From JAAXHH01 sp965248395 (GTDB lineage: Bacteria > JAAXHH01), in NCBI GenBank assembly GCA_965248395.1, contig OZ252103.1:2666001-2730000 (forward strand): a stretch of DNA of 64,000 nt, given 5' to 3'. Position 1 is the first letter of the stretch. Each line of letters opens with the position of its first letter. Shown here in pieces: positions 8,745 to 16,891 of the stretch. The translations under genes were made by a program, and so were the position numbers. The notes under the pieces were generated by a model, which made no database searches, had not been told where the DNA came from, and saw only the letters and a program-made list of their open reading frames with translations.

Positions 8745-9725
8745 TCAATAGGCCACGAGATCACGGAGCGCGCCGGTCACCTTTTCCGTGTTCGGCAGAA
8801 AGTAGGATTCCATCGGCGGACTGAAGGGAACGGGTGTGTCGATTGCCGCCAGCCGGCGAACGGGCGCGTCGAGGTGCTCGAAGGCTTCGTCGGCCACTAC
8901 CGCGGCGATTTCACCGCCGAACCCGCCGGTCAGCGTATCTTCGTGGATGACCATGACCCTGTTCGTCTTCCGAACGGATTCGAGAATGGCCTGCTTGTCG
9001 TAGGGCAGCAGGGACCTCAGGTCGATCACCTCCGTCTCGATGCCCTCTTTTGCCAGGGTTTCGGCAGCGTCCAGGCTGTGAAAAACCATCTTTCCATAGG
9101 TGATGATGGTCGCGTCTCGACCCTCACGCCGTACCGCCGCCTCGCCGATGGGCACGATGTAATCCTCTTCTGGGAGTTCCTCCCGGATCCGGGGAAACCG
9201 GTACAGTCCCTTGTGTTCGAAAAAAAGCACGGGGTTATTGTCCCGGACGGACGCCTTGAGGAGGCCTTTCGCGTCGTAGGTCGTGGCCGGCGCGACGACC
9301 TTGAGGCCGGGCACCCTGCAAAACCAGGCCTCTGGATTCTGGGAGTGGAAAGGGCCCGCGTTACCGATGGCGCCTGAAGGGCATCTCACCACCAGGGGTA
9401 CGGCGGCGCCCCAGCGGTAATGGGTCTTGGCTACGTTGTTGACCAGTTGATTGAACCCGCAGGCGATAAAATCGGCGAACTGCATTTCGGCGACCGGCCG
9501 CATGCCCATCAGCGCCGCGCCCATGGCCGCACCGATGATCACGGATTCCGCCACGGGGGTGTCGATCACCCGGTCCTCGCCGAAGTCGTCCAGGAATCCC
9601 TTTGTTATTTTGAAAGCCCCACCGTAAACCCCGATGTCCTCGCCGAGACAGAACACATTCTGATCCCGTTCCATCTCTTCTCGGAGTCCGGCCGAAATGG
9701 CTTCCAGGTAGGTCACGGGCGGCAT
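8745..9725 (-). CDS. 2-oxoacid dehydrogenase E1 component, beta subunit
   Basis: A 326-residue beta subunit of the heterotetrameric TPP-dependent E1 enzyme. It starts VTYLEAISAGLREEMERD. The family stretch FCLGEDIGVYGGAFKITKGF is at about residues 25-44, DTPVAESVIIGAAMGAALMG follows, and the C-terminal transketolase domain has EVIDLRSLLPYD. It lies 21 bp downstream of E1-alpha. The 2-oxoacid (pyruvate or branched-chain) is not decided by what I can read. Confidence 0.95.
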   Translation of the reverse strand: MPPVTYLEAISAGLREEMERDQNVFCLGEDIGVYGGAFKITKGFLDDFGEDRVIDTPVAESVIIGAAMGAALMGMRPVAEMQFADFIACGFNQLVNNVAKTHYRWGAAVPLVVRCPSGAIGNAGPFHSQNPEAWFCRVPGLKVVAPATTYDAKGLLKASVRDNNPVLFFEHKGLYRFPRIREELPEEDYIVPIGEAAVRREGRDATIITYGKMVFHSLDAAETLAKEGIETEVIDLRSLLPYDKQAILESVRKTNRVMVIHEDTLTGGFGGEIAAVVADEAFEHLDAPVRRLAAIDTPVPFSPPMESYFLPNTEKVTGALRDLVAY

Positions 9726-9746
9726 GGTCGTTTCCTGTTCGAGACG

Positions 9747-10772
9747 TTATTCCGCGTAGACGCCTTCGAGCGCATCCCCGGGTTCAGGCATGGGGCTTTG
9801 TTCCGCGAAATCGACCGCGTCGTCCACGATGCCCTTGATTTCTAACTGGATCTGGTCGATTTCTTCCCGGGTAAAGTAATTCCGGTCCAGCAACAGCTGT
9901 TCACCCTTGGCGACGGGATCGTTGTTCCATCCGTCCGCGAGGACTTCCCTGGGCACGTAAAACGCGTCGTCGTGCTGGGCGTGTCCCAGCAGCCGGGTGC
10001 AGCGCGCTTCGATCAGCGTCGGTCCGCCCCCTTCCCGGGCGAGATCCACGGCGTCCCGCGTCGCCTTGTAAACGGCGCGCACATCCGTGCCGTTGACCAG
10101 CGACCCCGCGATTCCGTAACCCTGTGCCCGGTCGACGAGGTTTTCACAGGCGTACTCGAGCCGGGCTGGCGTGGAGTAGGCGAACTTGTTGTTCTCCACG
10201 ATCAGCACCATGGGCAGCTTGTGCACAGCCGCGAAGTTGAGTCCTTCGTGAAAGTCGCCGATACTCGATCCGCCCTCGCCGATGTAGGTCAGCGAGACCG
10301 CGCCTTCGCCGCGCATCTTGCTGGCCAGCGCGATGCCCGCGGCCACGGGGATATTCGCGCCGAGATGGCTGATCATCCCGACGATACGGTGGTCCCAGTT
10401 CCCGCAGTGCATGTTGCCTTCACGACCGCCGGTGGGTCCGTTTGCCCTTCCCAGGTACTGGCACATCATATCACGCGGGGTGTGGCCCCGGAGGAAATGG
10501 GCGCCGATCACCCGGTGCATGGGGACCAGGATGTCCGCATCGCCCAGTGCATACGCGCTTCCCGCGGCGATGGCCTCGTGGCCCGCGCCCGCGTAGGCCG
10601 CGCCAACGAGCCGTCCCTGCTTGAAAAGCCGGTAGATGCGCTCTTCGAATTCCCTTTGAAGGCACATGGTATGATAGAGGGTTCGATAGTCCGCCCGGCC
10701 GAGGCCGAGGTCATCGAGGTCGGACGCATTGAGGTCGGGATCTGATAACGCGGGGGCGGTTTCAACGTTCAT
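9747..10772 (-). CDS. 2-oxoacid dehydrogenase E1 component, alpha subunit
   Basis: A 341-residue TPP-binding alpha subunit that decarboxylates the 2-oxoacid together with E1-beta. The region YRTLYHTMCLQREFEERIYRLF is at residues 29-50. The TPP/Mg motif, usually GDG...N, reads GEGGSSIGDFHEGLNF...ENN, so the first Asp is Glu. A phosphorylation-loop-like HAQHDD occurs near residue 270. The start is clear: AGGAGG four bases before the ATG. It lies 33 bp after lipB. Confidence 0.94.
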   Translation of the reverse strand: MNVETAPALSDPDLNASDLDDLGLGRADYRTLYHTMCLQREFEERIYRLFKQGRLVGAAYAGAGHEAIAAGSAYALGDADILVPMHRVIGAHFLRGHTPRDMMCQYLGRANGPTGGREGNMHCGNWDHRIVGMISHLGANIPVAAGIALASKMRGEGAVSLTYIGEGGSSIGDFHEGLNFAAVHKLPMVLIVENNKFAYSTPARLEYACENLVDRAQGYGIAGSLVNGTDVRAVYKATRDAVDLAREGGGPTLIEARCTRLLGHAQHDDAFYVPREVLADGWNNDPVAKGEQLLLDRNYFTREEIDQIQLEIKGIVDDAVDFAEQSPMPEPGDALEGVYAE

Positions 10773-10805
10773 GGCGCCTCCTGGGTACGATGTGCCTTGC
10801 TGGCG

Positions 10806-11486
10806 TCATATTCTCTGCAGCAATTCGGACAGGGCCGTCTCTTCAAAGGACATTTCGAAAACATCGCCCATGTGCCGGATGAGATCCGTCTCGACTTCTT
10901 CCATTAAAACCGGCCGGTCCATGATCCGTTCAAGCGAAGTGACCTCCCGATCGGCGATACCGCATGGAACGATCCCTTTGTACATGGCCAGGTCGGGATT
11001 CACATTCAGCGAAAACCCGTGCATGGCAATCCACCAGCTGACCCTTATGCCCAGGGCGGCCACTTTTCGATCTTTGACCCAGACTCCGGTTATGCCCTGC
11101 ACGCGGCGGGCTTCGATACCGAAATCCCCCAAAAGCCTGATGATCACGGCTTCGAGATCGCGCAAAAACCGGAATACGTCCTGATACCACGCCGCGATAT
11201 CGAATATGGTATAGCCAACCAACTGGCCGGGACCGTGGTAGGTAATATCCCCTCCCCGGTCCGTTTCGTAGACCTGGATGCCGCGGGCTTTGAGCGCTTC
11301 TTCCCCGTAGAGCAGGTGTTCATTTGCCCTCAGCCGGCGGCCGATCGTGTACGTGGGGGGATGTTCGAGCAGCAGGAGCACATTGTCGATCAGGCCGGAA
11401 CGACGCGCCGTAAGCAGGCTTCGCTGAAGAGACAGCGCCACGCCGTAATCCATCGTGCCGGCCCTGACAACGCAGCAAGGCAGCAC
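10806..11486 (-). CDS. lipB: Lipoyl(octanoyl) transferase LipB
   Basis: Transfers octanoyl from acyl carrier protein to the lipoyl domains of E2 and GcvH proteins, the first step of endogenous lipoate synthesis. The 226-residue protein has LLLLEHPPTYTIGRR, the conserved RGGDITYHGPGQLVGY, the catalytic lysine in KVAALGI and the catalytic cysteine in GIVPCGI, all in normal order. The start is GTG at 11486 with GAGGAGG six bases upstream. Its place directly before E1-alpha fits modification of the E2 encoded three genes on. lipA is not in the window. Confidence 0.96.
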   Translation of the reverse strand: MLPCCVVRAGTMDYGVALSLQRSLLTARRSGLIDNVLLLLEHPPTYTIGRRLRANEHLLYGEEALKARGIQVYETDRGGDITYHGPGQLVGYTIFDIAAWYQDVFRFLRDLEAVIIRLLGDFGIEARRVQGITGVWVKDRKVAALGIRVSWWIAMHGFSLNVNPDLAMYKGIVPCGIADREVTSLERIMDRPVLMEEVETDLIRHMGDVFEMSFEETALSELLQRI

Positions 11487-11565
11487 CTGCCCTCCTCATC
11501 CACGGCAACCTCGTATTCCCACAGGCCTCATACCCCGCAGAAACTATCGATGGCGGGGCCTGGTG

Positions 11566-12408
11566 TCAAGATTTTTCTCCCTCGACGATGGGTCCGTAGA
11601 ACTCCACCCGGCGGTCTTCCAGACGGTCGAGTTCGTAGGTCCTGGCCACGTTTACGATGTGCTTTTCCCGGGCGCCGGCGAGGTCCAGGTCGGCATAGAT
11701 TATCTCTTCGCGCGACCGGTCTCCTTCCGCCAGCGTGCGCCCGGTGAAATCGACGATCTTGCTCTGACCGATGAAGTTCGTTCCCCGTTCCCGGCCGACC
11801 CGGTTCACGGCGATATAGTTGACGCGGTTTTCGAAGGCGCGGGTATTGATGACGAATTCCGTGTTGCAATCGGCGCCAACGGGCCAGTTCGTGGGCAGGG
11901 CGATCAACTCCGCCTCATGCAGCATCATCACGCGCGCGCTTTCCGGGAACGCCGCGTCGTAACAGATATTGAGACCGATCTGGCCGACCTCGGAATCGTA
12001 TACGCGGAAAGGCCGGTCCCCGGGGGAGAGAAAACGGTCGACCCCGAGATAGGGGAGGTGGATCTTGCGGTAATGTCCAATCAGTCCGTTGGGGGCGACA
12101 AAGGCCGCCGTGTTGTATATCCACGCGCCTTCGGCTTCCAGCAGGCCCACGATGACATGGATGTCGAGTTCATGGCACACCCGTTCGAGGCGTTCCGTGA
12201 AAGGTCCCGGTACGGGCTGTGCGCACGCCCTGGCTTCGTCCAGGTCGTAAAAACAGTAGCCGGTCAGCGCACACTCGGGAAACACGGCCAGGTCCGCACC
12301 CTCCCGTGAAGACGTTTGCATGGCGTCGAATACCTTAAGCAGGTTCTGTTCGGTCTCAGTGAGTTTCAGATCCATCTGTACGCCGGCGACCCGGATGGCG
12401 TCTCGCAT
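11566..12408 (-). CDS. Carbon-nitrogen hydrolase (nitrilase superfamily amidase)
   Basis: A 280-residue amidase-type hydrolase. The catalytic Glu-Lys-Cys triad is visible: Glu in FPECALTGY (about residue 43), Lys in YRKIHLPYLG (about 113) and Cys in NICYDAAFPE (about 147). The N-terminal IRVAGVQMDL is typical of the family. GGGGG lies four bases before the ATG. It is 79 bp upstream of lipB. The substrate could be N-carbamoyl amines, omega-amides or similar, and is not determined. Confidence 0.93.
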   Translation of the reverse strand: MRDAIRVAGVQMDLKLTETEQNLLKVFDAMQTSSREGADLAVFPECALTGYCFYDLDEARACAQPVPGPFTERLERVCHELDIHVIVGLLEAEGAWIYNTAAFVAPNGLIGHYRKIHLPYLGVDRFLSPGDRPFRVYDSEVGQIGLNICYDAAFPESARVMMLHEAELIALPTNWPVGADCNTEFVINTRAFENRVNYIAVNRVGRERGTNFIGQSKIVDFTGRTLAEGDRSREEIIYADLDLAGAREKHIVNVARTYELDRLEDRRVEFYGPIVEGEKS

Positions 12409-12566
12409 ATATCCCCCTGTCTTCGGAAACGAAACGGTGGTTTACGGGATTATACGCCGTCGGGAACCCGTGGTTGCCTGCAGAGGATGCGAGCCGCCTG
12501 GTGGCTGGGCGCCGGGGTGCCCGGACAATGCGTCGGCTGCGGATTCCCGATTATCGCTTCCCCGCT

Positions 12567-13715
12567 CTAGCCTTTTCGATACGCCGGCATTGCGCTCAAT
12601 CCGGTCGAGGAGGGATGGAACAGACGGGTCAGGTGGGCTTCTATAACGCCTCTGTTGAGATCGGGACGCTCCATGCATGCGACCACCAGTTCGTGATCTA
12701 CCTGTTCCGTCATTTCGGCAATGGCCTTCATGCGGTCGATGGAGTTGATCAGGGCCTGCCGGATGGGGATGCGTTCCGGAAAGATATCGATGCCCATGTA
12801 ACCCTTGTAGTCATACATCTTCAAAGCGTACATGCCGGCGAAGATCTGCTCCGGCGAAACGATGCCGACCTGCAGATCCTGGTCGTAGTTGCCCAGCGGC
12901 TGGCTGTTCCAGTGCGTGTGGGCCAGCCTTCCCTGCCTGAGAATCCGGCTCAGGGCATAGGGGAAATCCTCGAACCCCATGAGGACATGGCCGAGTTCGG
13001 GATTCAGGCCGACAATGGCGTGACCTTCATCCAGCAGGGCCCGGTTCTCGGGCGCCTGTAGCCGTTCGTCCACGTTCTGGGCCATCAAAATTCCGTCGGT
13101 CGTGTTCCGGTAGATATTGTTGCCCCTGGGTTCGTAGGGTTTGGGTTCGATAGCCGTTCGAATACCCGGCACAGTGTCCAACGCTTCCGCCAGGCCGGAT
13201 TCGAACAGGTCCCACATGGCGTAAAAATCAGTCCCGAAATTCAGTTCGTAACCATCGCCGCCGGGCCACACGACCATGAAGTCCGTGTCCAGTTCCCTGT
13301 TCATCCGAAGCGTCTCGATCACCCGGTCGATCGCGGCGCGGCGCGCCTTGGGTACGGGGGACGACAGGGAACCGAATTCGAATTGGGCATCCCAGAAGAG
13401 GTTGGGGATCACCGTGATCAACCTTATGCCCGTGTCCTTCTCCAGTTTCTGGTAGAGGTGAGCGTTGTCTTCGTTGATCTCGTTAGGGTAGTGGGCCTCG
13501 ATGCCGCACAGGCCGTATTCCGCCAGTTCACCGGCGATGGACAGGCGTTCCTCGATGGAATAGGGCTCCATGTAGGCCTCGTGAAACCGAATCTGTGACG
13601 GCGAGAAGAACCAGACGCCGGCGGTTATTTTCAGTTCGAGAGGAAACCCCTTAAGGTGACTTACGAGGTCATCGCCACTGCGCACCGTTGCCTGATCCCG
13701 CAGATCTGCGAACAT
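12567..13715 (-). CDS. Xylose-isomerase-like TIM-barrel protein
   Basis: A 382-residue sugar isomerase family protein. It resembles xylose isomerase in several places: an N-terminal GVWFFSPS...MEPYSIEERLSIAGELAEYG, the metal-binding EPKPYEPRGNN near residue 207, and a HTHWNSQ segment near 275. The match is partial, so another keto/aldo-sugar isomerase or epimerase of the AP-endonuclease-2-like barrel group is possible. The ATG has GGAG six bases upstream. It is the first gene behind a perfect-consensus promoter (13786-13814) and heads the leftward run. The 158 bp after it hold no gene. Confidence 0.82.
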   Translation of the reverse strand: MFADLRDQATVRSGDDLVSHLKGFPLELKITAGVWFFSPSQIRFHEAYMEPYSIEERLSIAGELAEYGLCGIEAHYPNEINEDNAHLYQKLEKDTGIRLITVIPNLFWDAQFEFGSLSSPVPKARRAAIDRVIETLRMNRELDTDFMVVWPGGDGYELNFGTDFYAMWDLFESGLAEALDTVPGIRTAIEPKPYEPRGNNIYRNTTDGILMAQNVDERLQAPENRALLDEGHAIVGLNPELGHVLMGFEDFPYALSRILRQGRLAHTHWNSQPLGNYDQDLQVGIVSPEQIFAGMYALKMYDYKGYMGIDIFPERIPIRQALINSIDRMKAIAEMTEQVDHELVVACMERPDLNRGVIEAHLTRLFHPSSTGLSAMPAYRKG

Positions 13716-13785
13716 AGCCGTCTCCTGAGATTACGCGATTTTTGTTTTGGATGGATATAGACGCGGAATGGTGGTTCCTACCGAG

Positions 13786-13814
13786 ATTATAGGAGGAAAA
13801 CCTGGTGCTGTCAA
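13786..13814 (-). promoter_or_regulatory. Perfect-consensus sigma-70 promoter
   Basis: On the minus strand TTGACA (13814-13809), exactly 17 bp, then TATAAT (13791-13786). Both hexamers match the consensus fully. It drives the xylose-isomerase-like gene with a leader of about 64 nt, and possibly the genes beyond. Confidence 0.8.
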
Positions 13815-13840
13815 CAAGTATATCCCGATCAAAAGAGCGC

Positions 13841-13870
13841 TTGACACCCGATGTAAAATCCCAGTACTTT
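13841..13870 (+). promoter_or_regulatory. Candidate promoter for the SDR/MoxR block
   Basis: TTGACA at 13841-13846, an 18-bp spacer and TACTTT at 13865-13870. The -35 is perfect and the -10 is weak. It is divergent from the strong leftward promoter 27 bp away. Confidence 0.4.
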
Positions 13871-13927
13871 CTCCCTTTATCCCATTGATTTCAACGACCC
13901 TTTACCACTCAAAACAAGGAGATGCCC

Positions 13928-14866
13928 GTGCGTGTTGTTGTAACCGGCGGTGCGGGATTCCTGGGATCCCACCTGTGCGACCGGCTGATGGCAGACGGTC
14001 ACCAGGTCGTCGCAGTCGACAACCTCATCACGGGTCGAACAGTTAACATCTCCCACAACCTGGATCGCGAAGGGTTCTCTTATTTGCAGCGGGACGTTTC
14101 GGAATACCTGGAAATCGATGGCGATGTGGATTTCGTCATGCACTTCGCCAGTCCCGCGAGTCCGATCGACTTCGAACGCGTGCCGATCCAGATCCTGAAG
14201 GTGGGCGCCCTGGGCACCCACAACGCCCTCGGCCTGGCCAGGGCCAAGGGAGCGGGTTTCTTTCTCGCGTCCACGTCAGAGGTTTATGGCGATCCGCTGG
14301 TCAACCCGCAGCCGGAAAGTTACTGGGGCAACGTCAATCCCATCGGCGTCAGGGGGGTCTACGACGAGGCGAAGCGCTTCGCGGAAGCCCTGACCATGGC
14401 CTATCACCGAAAGCATGGAGTCGACACGCGGATCGTAAGGATTTTCAACACCTACGGACCGCGGATGCGACCCGCCGACGGCCGGGTCGCGCCTTCTTTC
14501 ATCACCAAGGCGCTCCGGGGCGAACCGCTGACGATTTTCGGCGAGGGACGACAGACCCGCAGTTTCTGCTACTACGAAGATCTCGTGGAAGGCATCGCAC
14601 GTCTCATGAATTCAGAAGAACACGACCCGGTGAACATCGGCAACGAAAACGAGATCACCATCCTTGAACTCGCCCGCACGATCATCCGGCTATGCGACTC
14701 CGACAGCGATATTGTCTTTCGCCCGCTCCCGCAGGACGATCCCCAGTTACGGCGTCCGGACACGACGAGGGCCCGTGAGATCCTGGACTGGGAAGCCGGG
14801 GTCTCCCTCAAAGAGGGTATGAAGAAGACCATCGCGTATTTTAAATCCCGCGGCGAGGACGGCTGA
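13928..14866 (+). CDS. NAD-dependent epimerase, UDP-glucuronate decarboxylase-like SDR
   Basis: A 312-residue extended short-chain dehydrogenase, close to UDP-glucuronate decarboxylase (UDP-xylose synthase) in its motifs: NAD-binding TGGAGFLGSHL at the N-terminus, the HFASPASP loop, the YxxxK catalytic pair as YDEAK, and FNTYGPRM. The start is GTG at 13928, six bases after AAGGAG. An ATG at 13922 abuts the ribosome site with no spacing and is unlikely. A MoxR gene follows after 30 bp. UDP-xylose supply would suit cell-surface glycan synthesis, but related decarboxylases or epimerases remain possible. Confidence 0.85.
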   Translation: MRVVVTGGAGFLGSHLCDRLMADGHQVVAVDNLITGRTVNISHNLDREGFSYLQRDVSEYLEIDGDVDFVMHFASPASPIDFERVPIQILKVGALGTHNALGLARAKGAGFFLASTSEVYGDPLVNPQPESYWGNVNPIGVRGVYDEAKRFAEALTMAYHRKHGVDTRIVRIFNTYGPRMRPADGRVAPSFITKALRGEPLTIFGEGRQTRSFCYYEDLVEGIARLMNSEEHDPVNIGNENEITILELARTIIRLCDSDSDIVFRPLPQDDPQLRRPDTTRAREILDWEAGVSLKEGMKKTIAYFKSRGEDG

Positions 14867-14896
14867 ACCCGCGGCCCACGGAAAGGAACCTGGACG

Positions 14897-15934
14897 ATGA
14901 CGACGACCGACGCGATGCACCATGGCACGGAAGAAGGGCCGCAGAAGGGCCGCATTGAAGCCTTCCGGGAAGGACGGGAGAAGATCCTGGCCGAGGTACG
15001 CAAGGTGATCACCGGCCAGGAAGCAGTCCTCGAGCAGGTGCTGATTGCCCTTTTCGCGGGAGGCCACTGCCTCGTAACGGGCGTGCCGGGACTTGCCAAG
15101 ACCCTGCTGATCAAGACCTTTGCCCAGGTACTGGACCTGGATTTCCGTCGAATCCAGTTCACGCCGGACCTTATGCCGGCCGACATCACCGGAACGGAGA
15201 TCCTGGAAGAGGACAGGGCCTCGGGACAACGTTCCATGACGTTTATCAAGGGCCCGATCTTCGGCAACATCGTTCTCGCCGACGAGATCAACCGCACCCC
15301 ACCCAAGACCCAGGCCGCCCTCCTCGAAGCCATGCAGGAACACCGGGTTACCACCGGCCGCACGACTTTCCAGCTGGACGAACCCTTCTTCGTCCTTGCG
15401 ACCCAGAATCCCATCGAACTGGAGGGGACCTATCCCCTGCCCGAGGCCCAGCTCGATCGATTCATGTTCAACATCCATATCGACTATCTCGAGGAAGACG
15501 ACGAAGTGGCGGTGGCGCGGTCGACCACCTCCGCGACAACGGTCACGGTCGACACGGTTATGTCGGGCGAGGTGGTCCGTGAATACCAGCATCTCGTTCG
15601 GGAAGTCCTTGTCTCCGAACAGGTTGCCCGGTACGCGGTTCGCCTGGCGTCCATGAGCAGACCGTCCAGCTCGGAAGCGCCTGATTTCGTCAGCAACTGG
15701 GTGTCGTGGGGGGCCGGCCTGCGCGCCTCCCAGTACCTGATCCTGGGCGGCAAGGCGAGGGCGCTGCTCAACGGCCGGGGACACGTTTCCTGCGACGACA
15801 TCCGCGTCCTCGCCTATCCGGTCCTGCGCCATCGCATCCTGACAAATTTCTTCGCCGAGGCGGAAAAGATCACGTCCGAACACATCGTCGAACGGCTGCT
15901 CGAGTCCGTTCCGGCGCCACAGTCCGGCATGTAA
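14897..15934 (+). CDS. MoxR family AAA+ ATPase
   Basis: A 345-residue MoxR-type ATPase, a chaperone that usually works with von Willebrand A (VWA) proteins. Walker A is GVPGLAKT at residues 62-69, Walker B is VLADEINR near 126, and sensor 1 (ATQNPIE) and the arginine-rich lid follow. The start has AAGGA upstream. It heads the typical moxR - DUF58 - BatA gene order, which continues directly downstream. Confidence 0.95.
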   Translation: MTTTDAMHHGTEEGPQKGRIEAFREGREKILAEVRKVITGQEAVLEQVLIALFAGGHCLVTGVPGLAKTLLIKTFAQVLDLDFRRIQFTPDLMPADITGTEILEEDRASGQRSMTFIKGPIFGNIVLADEINRTPPKTQAALLEAMQEHRVTTGRTTFQLDEPFFVLATQNPIELEGTYPLPEAQLDRFMFNIHIDYLEEDDEVAVARSTTSATTVTVDTVMSGEVVREYQHLVREVLVSEQVARYAVRLASMSRPSSSEAPDFVSNWVSWGAGLRASQYLILGGKARALLNGRGHVSCDDIRVLAYPVLRHRILTNFFAEAEKITSEHIVERLLESVPAPQSGM

Positions 15935-15962
15935 GACCTGATTCCCGGGTAACGGCACCAAC

Positions 15963-16865
15963 ATGGCAGAAGTCCCGCGATTCCTGGATCCGAGGACCCT
16001 TTCCCGTATCTCCAGCATGGAAATGCGCGCTCGTATCGTGGTCGAAGGGTTCGTTTCCGGTCTCCACAAGAGCCCGTACAGGGGTTTCGGCGTGGAATTC
16101 GTAGAGTACAGGCAGTATACGCCGGGCGACGACATCCGGCACGTGGACTGGAAGGCCGTCGGCCGCTCGGACCGGTACTACGTCAAGGAATACGAAGACG
16201 AAACCAACCTGCAATGCGTGTTGTTGCTCGATCGCAGCGCGTCCATGGGATACGGGTCTGATCGTTCCGGTACGTTGAGCAAGCTCGAATACGGCTCGTA
16301 CCTGGCGGCTTCTCTGGCGCATCTGATCATGCGGCAGGGAGACGGCGTGGGGCTCGTTACCTTCGACCGGGTCGTCCATGACAATCTTCCGCCCAGTTCC
16401 AAGAAAACCCACCTGCACGCCATTCACTCCGTGCTCGAAAATTTGAGCGCCGGCGAAGGAACAGATCTCGGAAAGCCCCTTCATGAACTCGCCGAATCGA
16501 CCCCCAGGCGCGGCCTGGTCATATTGATATCCGATCTGATCGATGACGTCGAGCAAACGATGAATGCCCTGATGCACTTTCGTTTCAAGGGACACGAAGT
16601 GCTGGTGTTCCACATCGTCGACCAGGAAGAACTCACCTTCCCGTTTACCGATACGGCACGTTTCGACGACCCGGAGACTGGCGAGCGTATCACGGTCACG
16701 CCGTCGGCCATTCGCGGTGAATACCTGGAAACCGTCCAGGCATTCATGGAGTCGATCAGAACCGGGTGCGCGAAGATCCAGGTCGACTACGAGCGCATGG
16801 AAACCGAAAGGCCGCTGGATTTCGCGCTGTTCTCCTATCTGAGCAGGCGCATGGTGAAACGATGA
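15963..16865 (+). CDS. DUF58 domain protein
   Basis: A 300-residue DUF58 protein with a VWA-like fold. The family signature is FVEYRQYTPGDDIRHVDWK at about residues 46-64, followed by the metal-site LLDRSASMG near residue 90. There is no signal peptide. Members sit between moxR and bat genes and are thought to be MoxR partners; the precise role is unknown. It starts 28 bp after moxR and ends 26 bp before the BatA-like gene. Confidence 0.94.
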   Translation: MAEVPRFLDPRTLSRISSMEMRARIVVEGFVSGLHKSPYRGFGVEFVEYRQYTPGDDIRHVDWKAVGRSDRYYVKEYEDETNLQCVLLLDRSASMGYGSDRSGTLSKLEYGSYLAASLAHLIMRQGDGVGLVTFDRVVHDNLPPSSKKTHLHAIHSVLENLSAGEGTDLGKPLHELAESTPRRGLVILISDLIDDVEQTMNALMHFRFKGHEVLVFHIVDQEELTFPFTDTARFDDPETGERITVTPSAIRGEYLETVQAFMESIRTGCAKIQVDYERMETERPLDFALFSYLSRRMVKR

Positions 16866-16891
16866 AGCCTGCGCGCGCGTTGGGTTAAGTT

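Noticed and set aside
12409..12566. A TATAAT sequence before the nitrilase-family gene as a promoter
   Set aside because: The -10 is perfect but no acceptable -35 or extended -10 lies at 16-18 bp.
14747..16135. A 462-codon open frame antisense to the MoxR gene
   Set aside because: It lies opposite a well-conserved MoxR gene, has no recognisable domain and reflects the codon bias of a GC-rich gene read backwards.
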